64,000 bases of DNA from Vitreoscilla sp. (GCA_030150505.1 JASLFS010000029.1:1-64000); one strand, 5' to 3'. Shown: positions 43,915 through 53,564, counted from the first letter of the stretch. Notes: generated by a model from the letters alone, not told the origin. Made by a program: numbers and translations.

Positions 43915-44556
43915 ATGCAAAAACGCATTTTACCGCAGGTGCCATGGGCTGCCACATCTTTCTGGTCAGTCAAATCTTATCCTTTATTGGTAAGCTGCAT
44001 TGCGTTATTTATGTTTGGTGTTGGTGATGGCTTAATTTTGCAATCGTTCCTCGGCAATAGTCCATGGACTATTTTTGCACAAGGTATTGCGCTACATACA
44101 CCTTTTTCTGTTGGTGGAGCTAGCCTAGCAACCAGCATTGTTATTTTATGCATTACTATTCCATTACGCATTCCCATTGGTTTAAATACTTTTTTGAATG
44201 CATTATTAATCGCTTTAGCGCTGGATATCATCAACAGAACCGTCCCAACGCCAGATGCATTATGGCTCAAATGGTTGATGTGCATTAGCGGCATTATCAT
44301 CGGTGGCATTGCCAGCGCTTTTTATTTAACGGCAAATATGGGAACAGGCCCCCGAGATGGATTAATGGTCGCCATTAGTCAACGTTTTGACTTACCCATT
44401 GCATGGTCTCGAACACTATTGGAAATTTTTGCTTGTGGTACAGGCTGGTTAATGGGAGGAAACTTCGGCTTAGGAACGTTATTATTTGCGATCAGCATTG
44501 GGCACATTCTGTCATTCACAATGCGCAAAATGCAGTCTCATTACCCACAGCAATAA
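43915..44556 (+). CDS. YczE/YyaS/YitT-family membrane protein
   Basis: The 213-residue protein has five or six helices and the family signature NMGTGPRDGLMVAIS near residue 142, plus GGNFGLGTLLFAISIGH. Family function is unknown; members are conserved integral membrane proteins. It has its own promoter. No terminator is recognisable between it and the yceI gene. Confidence 0.85.
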   Translation: MQKRILPQVPWAATSFWSVKSYPLLVSCIALFMFGVGDGLILQSFLGNSPWTIFAQGIALHTPFSVGGASLATSIVILCITIPLRIPIGLNTFLNALLIALALDIINRTVPTPDALWLKWLMCISGIIIGGIASAFYLTANMGTGPRDGLMVAISQRFDLPIAWSRTLLEIFACGTGWLMGGNFGLGTLLFAISIGHILSFTMRKMQSHYPQQ

Positions 44557-44693
44557 CCATCAACACATTTATTTTATTAATACCAATGGCTAATAATATT
44601 CACTTTATTAAAGTAATATATTTATCTATTCTTAATATCAATATCAAAAAAATGATTGTTTAAATTAATTAAATTACATGTAAATAAGGGATT

Positions 44694-45257
44694 ATGATGA
44701 AAAAACCATTACTCGCTGCTGTGTTTGCCATGCCTTTCTTTGCTTTAGCATCTGAATACCAATTAGATCCATTGCATACCAATGCTATCTTTGAGATTGA
44801 CCATTTTGCAACTTCGACCAATATTGGTATTTTCAATAATTTAGAAGGCAAATTATTGTTTGATGCTCAAAAACAAACAGGACAAATTGACCTTTCGATT
44901 CCACTAGAAAAACTCGATACTGGTCGTGCTCAGTTTGATAATCATCTAAAAAGTGGCAACCTTTTTCATGCCAGCAAATATCCCAATATTCGCTTTAAAT
45001 CTAGCCGATGGAATTTCTCCAACAACAAAGTTACCAGTATTGATGGTCAGTTAACCATCAAAGGCATTACCAAACCGATTACATTAGTTGCTAGCAAATT
45101 CAATTGCTATGACAGCCCTATGTTCAAGAAACAAGTTTGTGGTGGTGATTTTACTGCAACCATTGACCGCACCCAGTGGGGCGTAGATTACTTGGTTAAC
45201 ATGGGCATGACTAAAAATGTGAAGATTACCATTCATGCAGAAGCGGTTAAGCAATAA
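44694..45257 (+). CDS. YceI-family periplasmic lipid-binding protein
   Basis: YceI proteins are lipocalin-like and bind polyisoprenoids. The 187-residue precursor has a signal peptide (MMKKPLLAAVFAMPFFALA) and mature strands YQLDPLHTNAIFEIDHF, with GLDTGRAQFDNHLKSG-like and FKSSRW segments, LTIKGITKPI and DRTQWGVDYL. AAGGG precedes two consecutive ATG codons; either may be used. Likely periplasmic. Confidence 0.92.
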   Translation: MMKKPLLAAVFAMPFFALASEYQLDPLHTNAIFEIDHFATSTNIGIFNNLEGKLLFDAQKQTGQIDLSIPLEKLDTGRAQFDNHLKSGNLFHASKYPNIRFKSSRWNFSNNKVTSIDGQLTIKGITKPITLVASKFNCYDSPMFKKQVCGGDFTATIDRTQWGVDYLVNMGMTKNVKITIHAEAVKQ

Positions 45258-45277
45258 ATAGTTTCGATAGCAAACAA

Positions 45278-45313
45278 AAAAAGCCATTGTGATATTTTAC
45301 ACAATGGCTTTTT
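45278..45313. terminator. Bidirectional terminator between the yceI-like and ABC genes
   Basis: A 14-base-pair stem (45278-45291 with 45300-45313) with an eight-base loop, flanked by A and T tracts. Confidence 0.92.
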
Positions 45314-45332
45314 ACATGATTATTTTAGTAAC

Positions 45333-47165
45333 TTAATCACCTAAAAAATCACCACTTTGTCTTGACCATAAACTGGCATATAAACCTTGTTTATTCAATA
45401 AATCTTGGTGCGTACCAATCTCAACAATTTTGCCTTCATCAAGCACAACCAATTTATCCATAGCCGCAATGGTTGATAAGCGATGTGCAATGGCGATAAC
45501 TGTTTTATTTTCCATTAATCGATACAGACTTTCTTGAATCGCTTGCTCAACCTCAGAATCTAATGCGCTGGTTGCTTCATCTAAAATAAGAATAGGCGCA
45601 TCTTTTAACATCACTCGAGCAATGGCTATGCGTTGTCGTTGCCCTCCCGATAATTTAATTCCTCGCTCACCCACATGCGCATCCAAACCTTGTCGCCCTT
45701 GTGAATCAATTAAATTATCAATAAAGCTACTTACTTGAGCATTATCCATTGCCGCTTGAATCTGCTCTTCAGTGGCATCTGGGCGACCATATGTTAGATT
45801 ATCTCGAACCGAACGATGCAATAACGAAGTATCTTGTGTCACCATACCTATTTGCTGGCGCAATGATTCTTGTAAAACATGAGCGATATTTTGCCCATCA
45901 ATGTTAACGGCTCCGCTTTCTATATCATAAAAACGCAGCAGAATATTCACCAACGTCGATTTACCTGCACCAGAGCGACCTACTAATCCTATTTTTTCTC
46001 CAGGATTAATGGTGAGGTTAAAATTATTTAATAATGGCTTATTCTCAACATACTGGAAATAAACAGATTGAAAATCAATTTGCCCAGCTTTCACTGTCAG
46101 CTGTTTAGCATGTGGCTTATCTAACAAAATATTAGGCTGGCTTAATGTGTTCATGCCATCTTTCACAGTACCCAAATTTTCAAACAACTGTGCCGATTCC
46201 CACATAATCCAATGTGACATACCAATTAAACGCAAGGACATGGCTATTGCTGCGGCCACCGCTCCCACACCAATTTGCCCTTGTTGCCATAAGTAAAAAC
46301 TCAATACCGCTGTACCTGCAACCAATGCCATATTAATGCTGTGATTGGTCATTTCCAGCTTAGATACCCAACGCATTTGGCGATGCACGGTACCCATGAA
46401 TTCTTTCATGGCTGATTTCGCATACTGTAGTTCTCGATTGCCGTGAGCAAAGAGCTTAACCGTTGTTATATTCGAATATGCATCGGTTATTCTACCTGTC
46501 ATTAAGGCTCTAGCATCTGCTTGCTCGCTGGCTGTTCGAGCCAAATGAGGCACAAACACCCACTGCATAATAGAAAACGCCACTATCCACAGCAAAAATG
46601 GTACCAATAACCAAAAATCAAAGCTCATTAAAATGATGCTGGTGGTAATAAAATAAATACTGATATAAACCACGATATCGGCAAACGTCATGATTGTATC
46701 TCGCACTGCCAATGCCGTTTGCATGACTTTCGCTGAAATTCTGCCTGCAAATTCATCTTGGTAAAACTGCATACTTTGTTCAAGCATTAAACGATGAAAT
46801 TGCCAACGTAAGCGCATTGGCAAAACACCTTGCAGTGTTTGAAATCGAACACTTGCCAAGAGCAAAACCCACAATGGGCTTAACAGCAACATTGCACCCA
46901 TTGCTAATAACGCCGTTTTTTTCTCTTGCCACAATACAGCAGGAGAATAGAGGCTCATCCAATCAACGACTTTACCCATCATCTGAAATAAAACCGCTTC
47001 AAAAACACCTACACCAGCTGTTAAAAACATGAGTAATAATAACCACCCACCAGAGCCTTTCATACAAGCCCGTACAAATAGTCCAAGCCGATATTTAGGC
47101 AGTTTTAATTGCGTATCGGGATATGGGGTTAACCTATTTTCAAACCATTTAAACCATTTATTCAT
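45333..47165 (-). CDS. ABC-type exporter half-transporter (type IV fold)
   Basis: The 610-residue protein has six membrane helices in its first half and an ATPase domain in the second. The ATPase domain has Walker A GRSGAGKS, signature LSGGQRQRIAIARV, Walker B ILILDEATSALD and the H loop IAHRLSTI. It resembles MsbA/MDR-type half-transporters that dimerise and move lipids or drugs outward. Substrate is unknown. An N-terminal cytoplasmic helix of about 30 residues (WFENRLTPYPD) precedes the first membrane helix. Confidence 0.9.
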   Translation of the reverse strand: MNKWFKWFENRLTPYPDTQLKLPKYRLGLFVRACMKGSGGWLLLLMFLTAGVGVFEAVLFQMMGKVVDWMSLYSPAVLWQEKKTALLAMGAMLLLSPLWVLLLASVRFQTLQGVLPMRLRWQFHRLMLEQSMQFYQDEFAGRISAKVMQTALAVRDTIMTFADIVVYISIYFITTSIILMSFDFWLLVPFLLWIVAFSIMQWVFVPHLARTASEQADARALMTGRITDAYSNITTVKLFAHGNRELQYAKSAMKEFMGTVHRQMRWVSKLEMTNHSINMALVAGTAVLSFYLWQQGQIGVGAVAAAIAMSLRLIGMSHWIMWESAQLFENLGTVKDGMNTLSQPNILLDKPHAKQLTVKAGQIDFQSVYFQYVENKPLLNNFNLTINPGEKIGLVGRSGAGKSTLVNILLRFYDIESGAVNIDGQNIAHVLQESLRQQIGMVTQDTSLLHRSVRDNLTYGRPDATEEQIQAAMDNAQVSSFIDNLIDSQGRQGLDAHVGERGIKLSGGQRQRIAIARVMLKDAPILILDEATSALDSEVEQAIQESLYRLMENKTVIAIAHRLSTIAAMDKLVVLDEGKIVEIGTHQDLLNKQGLYASLWSRQSGDFLGD

Positions 47166-47247
47166 GAATATTTCACGCCATTAATATTGAATGATATTTT
47201 CTCACATTCAACACCAATTGCCGACCTTTAGAATCTGATATCCATAC

Positions 47248-47278
47248 AAAAAAGAGACTTATAGAAAGTCTCTTTTTT
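47248..47278 (-). terminator. Terminator of the doxX-like gene
   Basis: A 13-base-pair stem (47248-47260 with 47266-47278) with an ATAGA loop and T run on the minus strand. Confidence 0.88.
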
Positions 47279-47293
47279 TACACTAGCAATCAT

Positions 47294-47713
47294 TTATTTG
47301 GAATTACCTTGGCGTTTAGCATCCAATGACCAGCATCCTGCACCAGAAAATACAAAATATAAAAATGTAAAACTATAAATAACCGCTAATTCGCCGCTAT
47401 TTAATAATGGCAATAGGAATGTTGAACCATCTGCATGCGCCATAAAATAAGCTACGGCCATAAAACCAGAAAGCACAAATGCCGTGATTCTGGTAAACAA
47501 TCCTAAAATAATCAATGCGCCGCCAACGGTTTCTAACACACCAGCTAAGCCCATCAATGAAAATAATTGCAAGCCATCAAACATCTCAATATGAGGAGCT
47601 GAAAATAATTTTGCAGTGCCGTGCAAGATAAAATTATAACCAACAACCACACGAAAAATAGATAGAATTTTAGATTGCCATTCAATACAAACATCTGATT
47701 TTAAAGAATTCAT
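47294..47713 (-). CDS. DoxX-family membrane protein
   Basis: The 139-residue protein has four helices and the DoxX pattern LSIFRVVVGYNFILHGTAKLF, then GLAGVLETVGGALIILGLFTR. Some family members are part of quinone or redox modules; most are unknown. I use the second ATG; one nine codons upstream is possible. It is divergent from a LysR regulator, 105 bases apart, which makes control by that regulator plausible. Confidence 0.83.
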   Translation of the reverse strand: MNSLKSDVCIEWQSKILSIFRVVVGYNFILHGTAKLFSAPHIEMFDGLQLFSLMGLAGVLETVGGALIILGLFTRITAFVLSGFMAVAYFMAHADGSTFLLPLLNSGELAVIYSFTFLYFVFSGAGCWSLDAKRQGNSK

Positions 47714-47818
47714 TTTTACGTACCCGATTAATATTGTCATTGATAGCAGTATAATGATTTAATATTTAGCAATCTATTATCATTTTTGACAAGTATCTTT
47801 TCTTAAAAAGAAAACATT

Positions 47819-48736
47819 ATGGACTTATTTAAAAGTATTCAAGTTTTTCAACAAGTTGTTAAATCTGGTAGTTTTACCAAAGCGGCCGATGAACTTAATA
47901 TCTCCATCGCCATGGCCAGTAAGCATGTCACTTTTTTAGAAAATCACTTGCAAGTTCGGCTACTTACTCGCACCAGCCGCCGCTTGCATTTAACAGAAGT
48001 GGGAGAAAATTATCTATTAGAATCAACTCATGCTTTAGAGCTATTAGAACAAGCAGCAGCTAGCGCCAGTATTGGAACCATTCAGCCCAAAGGCACACTC
48101 AAAATAACCCTGCCAGCATGGCTTGCCAATGACAAGCTAGCAAATTGGTTGCACGAATATCGACAAATGTATCCCAATGTCACCTTAGCTTTGGATATCA
48201 ATAATCACTTTGTGGATTTAATCGAAGAAGGTTATGACCTTGCTTTGCGCGCTACAGCAAATCCCGCTCCATCTCTTATTGTTCGACCATTAATCGAAAT
48301 GCCTTTTTTAATGATTGCGACACCGACTTACTTACAGGGAGCCTCTGCTATTTTAGAGCCGAATGACTTAAACCATCATCACACTTTATTACCCAGTTAT
48401 ACCGATATGGAACACTTAACGTTGCAACGCAATGAAGAGAAATATGAACTGCATTTACAAGCAGCAGCAACTGCTAATGACACTCGTTTTTTACATTTAT
48501 TAGTGCGGAATCATCATGGCATTGCTTTCTTACCAGAATCACTGGTTGAAGAAGATTTATACCATGGTCGCCTACAACAAGTATTACCAGACTGGACAAT
48601 TGACAGCGTGACCATTTACGCAGCTTATATAAATCGAGAGTATTTAAGTGCAAAAGTGAGAACATTTATTGACTTCATTCAAGCCAAAATACAAATGGAT
48701 ATTGCTTCACATCACTCAAAAAGCCTAGTAGGATAA
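47819..48736 (+). CDS. LysR-family transcriptional regulator
   Basis: The 305-residue protein has the N-terminal winged helix (MDLFKSIQVFQQVVKSGSFTKAADELNISIAMASKHVTFLE). A substrate-binding domain follows. It resembles the subfamily that often controls a nearby oxidoreductase. It sits between the divergent doxX-like gene and the downstream YdfG-like SDR gene. Both are candidate targets, but the effector is unknown. Confidence 0.9.
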   Translation: MDLFKSIQVFQQVVKSGSFTKAADELNISIAMASKHVTFLENHLQVRLLTRTSRRLHLTEVGENYLLESTHALELLEQAAASASIGTIQPKGTLKITLPAWLANDKLANWLHEYRQMYPNVTLALDINNHFVDLIEEGYDLALRATANPAPSLIVRPLIEMPFLMIATPTYLQGASAILEPNDLNHHHTLLPSYTDMEHLTLQRNEEKYELHLQAAATANDTRFLHLLVRNHHGIAFLPESLVEEDLYHGRLQQVLPDWTIDSVTIYAAYINREYLSAKVRTFIDFIQAKIQMDIASHHSKSLVG

Positions 48737-48770
48737 ATGTATCTGACAACATAATAACAAAGGAGAAAAT

Positions 48771-49517
48771 ATGGCTGTTTTCATTACAGGGGCTTCAGTG
48801 GGTTTTGGCGCAGCAGCTTGCCGTGTTTTTGTGCAAGCTGGCTATAAAGTGATTGGTGCAGCTCGCCGCTTAGATAAACTAGAATCATTAAAAGCAGAAT
48901 TAGGCGATGCTTTTTTACCATTGCAAATGGACATTACCGATAAAGCATCTGTGAACCAAGCATTGGCTTCCTTAACTGGCGACTTTGAGCAAATCACTGT
49001 CCTCATTAACAACGCTGGTTTAGCCTTAGGTTTAGAACCAGCAAACGAAGCCAATTATGATGACTGGGAAACAATGATTCACACCAACATCATTGGATTA
49101 ACCTATTTAACACGTCAAATTCTACCGCAAATGGTTTCCCGCAAAGATGGCCATATCATGAACATCGGTTCCACTGCTGGCACCTATCCTTACCCTGGCG
49201 GCAATGTTTATGGTGCAACCAAAGCATTTGTAAAACAATTCAGCTTGAACTTACGCACAGATTTAGCAGGCACCAATATCCGAGTTAGCAATATTGAACC
49301 TGGCTTATGTGGCGGAACCGAATTCTCCAATATCCGCTTCAAAGGTGACGATAGCAAAGCCGCTAAAGTTTATGAAAACGCTCAATACATTCAACCTGAA
49401 GATATTGCCAATACTTTATTGTGGATTTATCAACAACCAAAATACGTCAATGTAAACCGAATTGAAATCATGCCGACAGCACAAAGCTCAGGCCCATTAG
49501 CCGTCTATCGTGACTAA
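48771..49517 (+). CDS. ydfG: Short-chain dehydrogenase, YdfG-like
   Basis: The 248-residue SDR has the length of E. coli YdfG, an NADP-dependent 3-hydroxy acid dehydrogenase. It has TGASVGFGAAACRVF (the usual GxxxGxG with Val and Phe for Ser and Ile), NNAG near residue 82 and a YGATK catalytic Tyr-Lys pair with an upstream Ser (IGSTAG). IEPGLCGGTEFSNIRFKGD resembles YdfG closely. AAGGAG precedes the ATG. Confidence 0.85.
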   Translation: MAVFITGASVGFGAAACRVFVQAGYKVIGAARRLDKLESLKAELGDAFLPLQMDITDKASVNQALASLTGDFEQITVLINNAGLALGLEPANEANYDDWETMIHTNIIGLTYLTRQILPQMVSRKDGHIMNIGSTAGTYPYPGGNVYGATKAFVKQFSLNLRTDLAGTNIRVSNIEPGLCGGTEFSNIRFKGDDSKAAKVYENAQYIQPEDIANTLLWIYQQPKYVNVNRIEIMPTAQSSGPLAVYRD

Positions 49518-49524
49518 AAAAATA

Positions 49525-49547
49525 AAAGCACGGGTTCACCGTGCTTT
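49525..49547. terminator. Bidirectional terminator after ydfG
   Basis: A nine-base-pair stem AAAGCACGG / CCGTGCTTT (49525-49533 with 49539-49547) with a five-base loop. Confidence 0.8.
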
Positions 49548-49548
49548 C

Positions 49549-49878
49549 TTAAAACTGCTCAACTAATTGATGATACTGTCTCTTCAGCCAAAAACTCTCT
49601 TGGCAAAAACTAATAAAACTCTTCTTTCCTAGCACTTGTCCGCAGTTGTCTTTTAACACATAAACAATCCAGCATTCCGAGCAAGCCATATCCGATACAA
49701 CATCATCTATTTCCCGGTCACATTCCAATAATTTGCCATCAGCAAAACGATAACTATCTTGCTGATGAAAAACTGTCATACCATCTTCTTCATATTCACG
49801 CTGGCTGGTTTGATGCTCACTCACTTTATCAGCATCTAAAAACCGATTAGCCACTAAAATATATTCATTTAAAGTCAT
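49549..49878 (-). CDS. Hypothetical protein, 109 residues
   Basis: I do not recognise this protein. It is acidic with an aromatic-rich C-terminus (CQESFWLKRQYHQLVEQF) and four cysteines, including a CSEC-type pair (MACSECWIVYVL). The sequence has no signal peptide or membrane helix. The gene starts at the second of two ATGs, correctly spaced from AAGG. It stands between ydfG and the EamA gene. It may be lineage-specific. Confidence 0.6.
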   Translation of the reverse strand: MTLNEYILVANRFLDADKVSEHQTSQREYEEDGMTVFHQQDSYRFADGKLLECDREIDDVVSDMACSECWIVYVLKDNCGQVLGKKSFISFCQESFWLKRQYHQLVEQF

Positions 49879-49997
49879 CATCCACCTTCACTTTACTCAC
49901 GCACCACTTCCCATTTTCATCGCCATTTTTCATATAGCCATACTATCTAAATTGGACTATGATAAAAACAAACTAATTGATAATAGGATTCATTAAC

Positions 49998-50426
49998 ATG
50001 AGTATGTGGTTAATTTACGCATTACTATCCGCTTTAACAGCAGCACTTGTCGCTATCTTTGGCAAAATCGGCTTACAAAATCTTGACGCTAATACAGCAA
50101 CAGCCATTCGTTCCGTTATTATGGCACTCTTTTTAGTCGGCGTGGTTATTGCTCAAGGCAAATTCAACCTGGTCAATGACATTCTTGCCAACAAAAAAGC
50201 CCTATTATTTATCGCCTTAAGTGGCATCGCTGGCGCATTATCATGGTTATTTTATTTCTTAGCCATTCAACATGGTAATGTTTCCCAAGTTGCACCCATT
50301 GATAAATTAAGTGTTGTTTTTGCTGTTGTTTTAGCCGTTATTCTATTTGGAGAATCCATTTCCTTGGTAGCAGCTGGCGGAGTCGCCCTCATTACCATTG
50401 GAGCACTGATGGTTGCTCTTGGTTAG
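49998..50426 (+). CDS. EamA-family transporter, single-domain form
   Basis: The 142-residue protein has five helices and one EamA domain, with MWLIYALLSALTAALVAIFGKIGLQNL at its start, WLFYFLAIQHGNVSQVAPIDKLSVVFAVVLAVILFGE in the middle and a closing GGVALITIGALMVAL. Most DMT transporters have two such domains; this short class (COG2510-like) would work as a dimer. Substrate is unknown. AGGA stands nine to ten bases before the ATG. Confidence 0.82.
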   Translation: MSMWLIYALLSALTAALVAIFGKIGLQNLDANTATAIRSVIMALFLVGVVIAQGKFNLVNDILANKKALLFIALSGIAGALSWLFYFLAIQHGNVSQVAPIDKLSVVFAVVLAVILFGESISLVAAGGVALITIGALMVALG

Positions 50427-50636
50427 CAAAACAAATACCCTAACAAAACAATCCATCTTTCCCATTAAAATACGCATTTATTCAAAAAATTACAAAAAAA
50501 TTCATTTACTATATGAATTTATTATTTGCAATATGTTGATAATGTAGATTAGTATGATTACTTGACTTATCGCAAAGAAACCTTACTTTGTAATTTTATA
50601 AAAACGAATAAAATCAATGTGGAAGGATGGAGAAAA

Positions 50637-50825
50637 ATGAGCCACTTACTAACAAAATATGAGTGCTTGACCCTAGCGACAAAATTAATTCAACCAGAAC
50701 AAGATCACCTAACAATGCAAGAACGAGTAGATTATCTATTTCGCACGGCAGAAATGATCAAATCAAAAGAAAAAGAAACTTACAACCCAGCATCTATTTG
50801 GGAATTTCTTTCACAATATTCATAA
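50637..50825 (+). CDS. Short hypothetical protein, 62 residues
   Basis: A clear ribosome site (GGAG, six to seven bases before) supports the ATG of MSHLLTKYECLTLA. The 62 residues are charged and helical, with no membrane segment. I do not recognise it. It lies in an otherwise empty stretch before a hairpin. Confidence 0.6.
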   Translation: MSHLLTKYECLTLATKLIQPEQDHLTMQERVDYLFRTAEMIKSKEKETYNPASIWEFLSQYS

Positions 50826-50836
50826 TATAATCAAAA

Positions 50837-50877
50837 AAAATAGTTTTCTTAGTATCAACATACAAGAAAACTATTTT
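50837..50877. terminator. Bidirectional terminator
   Basis: A 14-base-pair stem (50837-50850 with 50864-50877) with a 13-base loop; eight T on the minus strand side. Confidence 0.75.
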
Positions 50878-50902
50878 AGTTTAAGCCCACTAATACCATT
50901 TG

Positions 50903-51592
50903 CTAAACAATCAATACAGCATCTTCATCTTGTAAAACAACATAATCCGCCATTTCACCATGATCATAAGCCGCCGATAAACCTTGCTTGCCAACTGGCA
51001 AAACCAAATTCTGTTGGCAAAACTGCATCAAACAAACCTCACCATCACGCTCTAACGTTAATGCCAATTCATGCTCAGATAAACAAACATCTTGAATAGT
51101 CGCATCAAGCAAAGCATAACTGAGCTCATCCCATGTCAAATCACCGCCAAAATTAGATAACCATGGTCGATGCTCATCATATAAATCTGGATGACACTCA
51201 ACCACCCGCTGATTCAACAAAACATAACTACCTGCTCCCCAAACCGCAAAAACCAAATATTGCTGATTTGAAAGCAACAAACCAAAAAAACCTGGCCCGC
51301 CCATGCCATAACTGCCCAAATGGTTACTAAAGCCAGTAATTTTTTGATTTTCCAAGCAATCAACAGACATATTGTTCAACGCAATAGGGCGATTAAAAAC
51401 CAGTGTTTCCTTCGTTTTATCCAATTCACCATATAGCAAAGCGGCATCTTCATCGCCATCAGCCAGCCCGACTGTTTGATAATCCAACCACCCTTTTTGC
51501 TGATATTGAGCCAGCTCACTAATGGGAATAATCTTGGCATATTGCTCAATCAAACCTACCTGCAAATCTAAATAAGGATGCACGTTACTCAT
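50903..51592 (-). CDS. Hypothetical protein downstream of ruvA
   Basis: I do not recognise this 229-residue protein. It is soluble-looking and acidic, with a Gly-rich segment (GSYGMGGPGFFGLLL) and an aromatic-rich middle. The gene starts two bases after the ruvA stop, so it is probably translated from the same mRNA. It occupies the place where ruvB sits in many bacteria, but has no AAA+ motifs and is not RuvB. Function unknown. Confidence 0.7.
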   Translation of the reverse strand: MSNVHPYLDLQVGLIEQYAKIIPISELAQYQQKGWLDYQTVGLADGDEDAALLYGELDKTKETLVFNRPIALNNMSVDCLENQKITGFSNHLGSYGMGGPGFFGLLLSNQQYLVFAVWGAGSYVLLNQRVVECHPDLYDEHRPWLSNFGGDLTWDELSYALLDATIQDVCLSEHELALTLERDGEVCLMQFCQQNLVLPVGKQGLSAAYDHGEMADYVVLQDEDAVLIV

Positions 51593-51594
51593 GA

Positions 51595-52185
51595 TTATTT
51601 TTTCATTAATTGCTGTAATGCCAAGCGAACACCATCACTCACATCGCTGCCAGCTGGCACGTGTTTAACCGCCGATTTTGCTTCACGCTCGTTATAACCT
51701 AAAGCCAATAACGTACTAACAATATCATCTGTAGTGCTAACATCCTCAGCAAATAAACCTGTTTTATCCTCAAAAGAACTGCTAACAATCAATTTGCCAC
51801 GCAACTCGACAATTAATCTTTCAGCTGTCTTTTTTCCAATACCCGGCACGCTAGATAGCAGCTTAACATCATCATTCGCAATAGCATGCGCCAACTCTTC
51901 ACTGCTTAATCCAGACAAAATACCCAATGCCGTTTTTGCACCAATTCCGCTTACCTTTACCAAATGGCGAAACGTTTGTCTCTCTTCTTTTGATGCAAAA
52001 CCAAATAATAAATGTGCATCATCACGAATAACCAATTGGGTAAATAACCGAATTTTTTCACCCAAAGCTGGCAATAAATAAAATGTTTGCATAGAAACAT
52101 CCACTTCATAACCCACACCAGCAACATCTAAAACAATCTGTGGCGGCTGCTTTTCAAGAATCGTACCGTTTAATTGACCAATCAT
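51595..52185 (-). CDS. ruvA: Holliday junction branch migration protein RuvA
   Basis: RuvA binds four-way junctions and recruits RuvB. The 196-residue protein has the N-terminal OB fold (MIGQLNGTILEKQPPQIVLDVAGVGYEV), two helix-hairpin-helix motifs (KVSGIGAKTALGILS; SVPGIGKKTAERLIVELR) and a C-terminal domain III. It follows ruvC by 13 bases. Confidence 0.95.
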   Translation of the reverse strand: MIGQLNGTILEKQPPQIVLDVAGVGYEVDVSMQTFYLLPALGEKIRLFTQLVIRDDAHLLFGFASKEERQTFRHLVKVSGIGAKTALGILSGLSSEELAHAIANDDVKLLSSVPGIGKKTAERLIVELRGKLIVSSSFEDKTGLFAEDVSTTDDIVSTLLALGYNEREAKSAVKHVPAGSDVSDGVRLALQQLMKK

Positions 52186-52198
52186 TTTTTATTTTCCA

Positions 52199-52747
52199 TT
52201 ATTTGGTCACAAATCGACCATGTTTAACATAAAGACCTTGTTGCAACTGCGCTGCCAAACTGTGATTACGCAAAGCATGAGTTAATGCAACGGCCAAAGC
52301 ATCCGCAGCATCTTCAGATGGCGTTCCTGATAAAGATAACATTTGCACAACCATATGCTGAACTTGCTCTTTCGCCGCCTTACCTTTACCAACTACCGCC
52401 TGTTTAACTTGCAAGGCAGTATATTCCGCAACTGGCAATTGGTTATGTACCAACGAAGCAATGGCAGCGCCCCTTGCCTGTCCTAGCATTAAAGTGGCAG
52501 CTGGATTTACATTCACAAAAACCTGCTCAATGGCAGATTGTGTTGGCTGATAAGTTGTTACAACTTCACTAATGTGTTTAAAAATAACATCAATCCGTTC
52601 TGATAATGGTGCTTTTGGAGGCGTTTTAATACAACCAGAAGCAACATAATGATGCTTTTGCCCGACAACATCAATCACACCAAAGCCAGTAAAGCGGCTA
52701 CCAGGATCAATCCCTAAAATACGCACATATTGTTGTGATGCCGTCAT
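52199..52747 (-). CDS. ruvC: Holliday junction resolvase RuvC
   Basis: RuvC cuts Holliday junctions symmetrically. The 182-residue protein has the catalytic acidic residues in RILGIDPGSRFTGFG (Asp14), AIEQVFVN and the C-terminal DAADALAVALTH. The pair ruvC-ruvA is intact; ruvB is not in the window. Confidence 0.95.
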   Translation of the reverse strand: MTASQQYVRILGIDPGSRFTGFGVIDVVGQKHHYVASGCIKTPPKAPLSERIDVIFKHISEVVTTYQPTQSAIEQVFVNVNPAATLMLGQARGAAIASLVHNQLPVAEYTALQVKQAVVGKGKAAKEQVQHMVVQMLSLSGTPSEDAADALAVALTHALRNHSLAAQLQQGLYVKHGRFVTK

Positions 52748-52817
52748 ACTGACCTTTCAGAAAAGACTCATTATAACTTATTTATTGTTACAAAGTTTCA
52801 AGCATTTTTTGCACACA

Positions 52818-53516
52818 TTACTTATCTTTCGCGCCATAATCAGCTTCCCACTCTTCCCTATTTTTTAAAGCACAAACATGCAGCTGCTCTGCTCTCATGT
52901 TACGAATGGTTTCCAACGGACTCGCAGCCTGCTCTCGCCCTAATGCCCACAACAATTGATTTTCATCATCTGTTTGCGAAGTATTTAACTTTGACAATAT
53001 TTGCGCATTAACAAAGCGCCCTTTTTCAAAGAAGTAATCTCGCAAGATGCCTTCACTTTCAAAACCCAACTTTTGTAGCAAGCCTAAAGAAGCATCATTA
53101 GCGGGATCAATAAAAGCCTCAATTCGATGCAAATTAAACGTTTTAAAACCATATTCCAAAACTGCCTCTAACGCTTCTGTCATCAAACCTTGCTGCCAAT
53201 ACGCAGGATGTAGCTCATATCCCAATTCAGCTCGGCTATTCTCCATCGAGAAATGATGCAAACCGCAGGTTCCAATTAGCTTATTGGTTTCTTGTAAAAC
53301 AATGCCCCAGCGTAAACTGGTTTGTTGGGTAAATCGTGCGTGCCATATTTGAATTAAATGCTCCGCTTCTTGAAGACAAGTAAATGTTTCCAAATCATAA
53401 TATTCAGTCACAATGTCCTGTGAAAAATAATCATAAATGGCTTCTGCATCTTGTAAAGTTAAAGCTCGCAAACGCAAGCGAGGCGAAATAAGTTCAGGTA
53501 AATCATTGGGAAACAT
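52818..53516 (-). CDS. GNAT N-acetyltransferase, RimJ/RimL type
   Basis: The 232-residue protein has the RimL-like pattern: PRLRLRALTLQDAEAIYDYF near the N-terminus, a GTCGLH strand, ELGYELHPAYWQQGLMTEAL with the acetyl-CoA loop, and RIEAFIDPANDASLGLLQKLGFESEGILRDYFF. A C-terminal extension of about 60 residues follows the domain. Target is unknown (ribosomal protein or small molecule). I chose the ATG with AAGGA; a terminator lies upstream of it, confirming that the upstream open frame is not used. Confidence 0.85.
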   Translation of the reverse strand: MFPNDLPELISPRLRLRALTLQDAEAIYDYFSQDIVTEYYDLETFTCLQEAEHLIQIWHARFTQQTSLRWGIVLQETNKLIGTCGLHHFSMENSRAELGYELHPAYWQQGLMTEALEAVLEYGFKTFNLHRIEAFIDPANDASLGLLQKLGFESEGILRDYFFEKGRFVNAQILSKLNTSQTDDENQLLWALGREQAASPLETIRNMRAEQLHVCALKNREEWEADYGAKDK

Positions 53517-53564
53517 AGCAATCCTTTCCAACTTTATTAAGCTAAGTGTAACATTACTATATAA

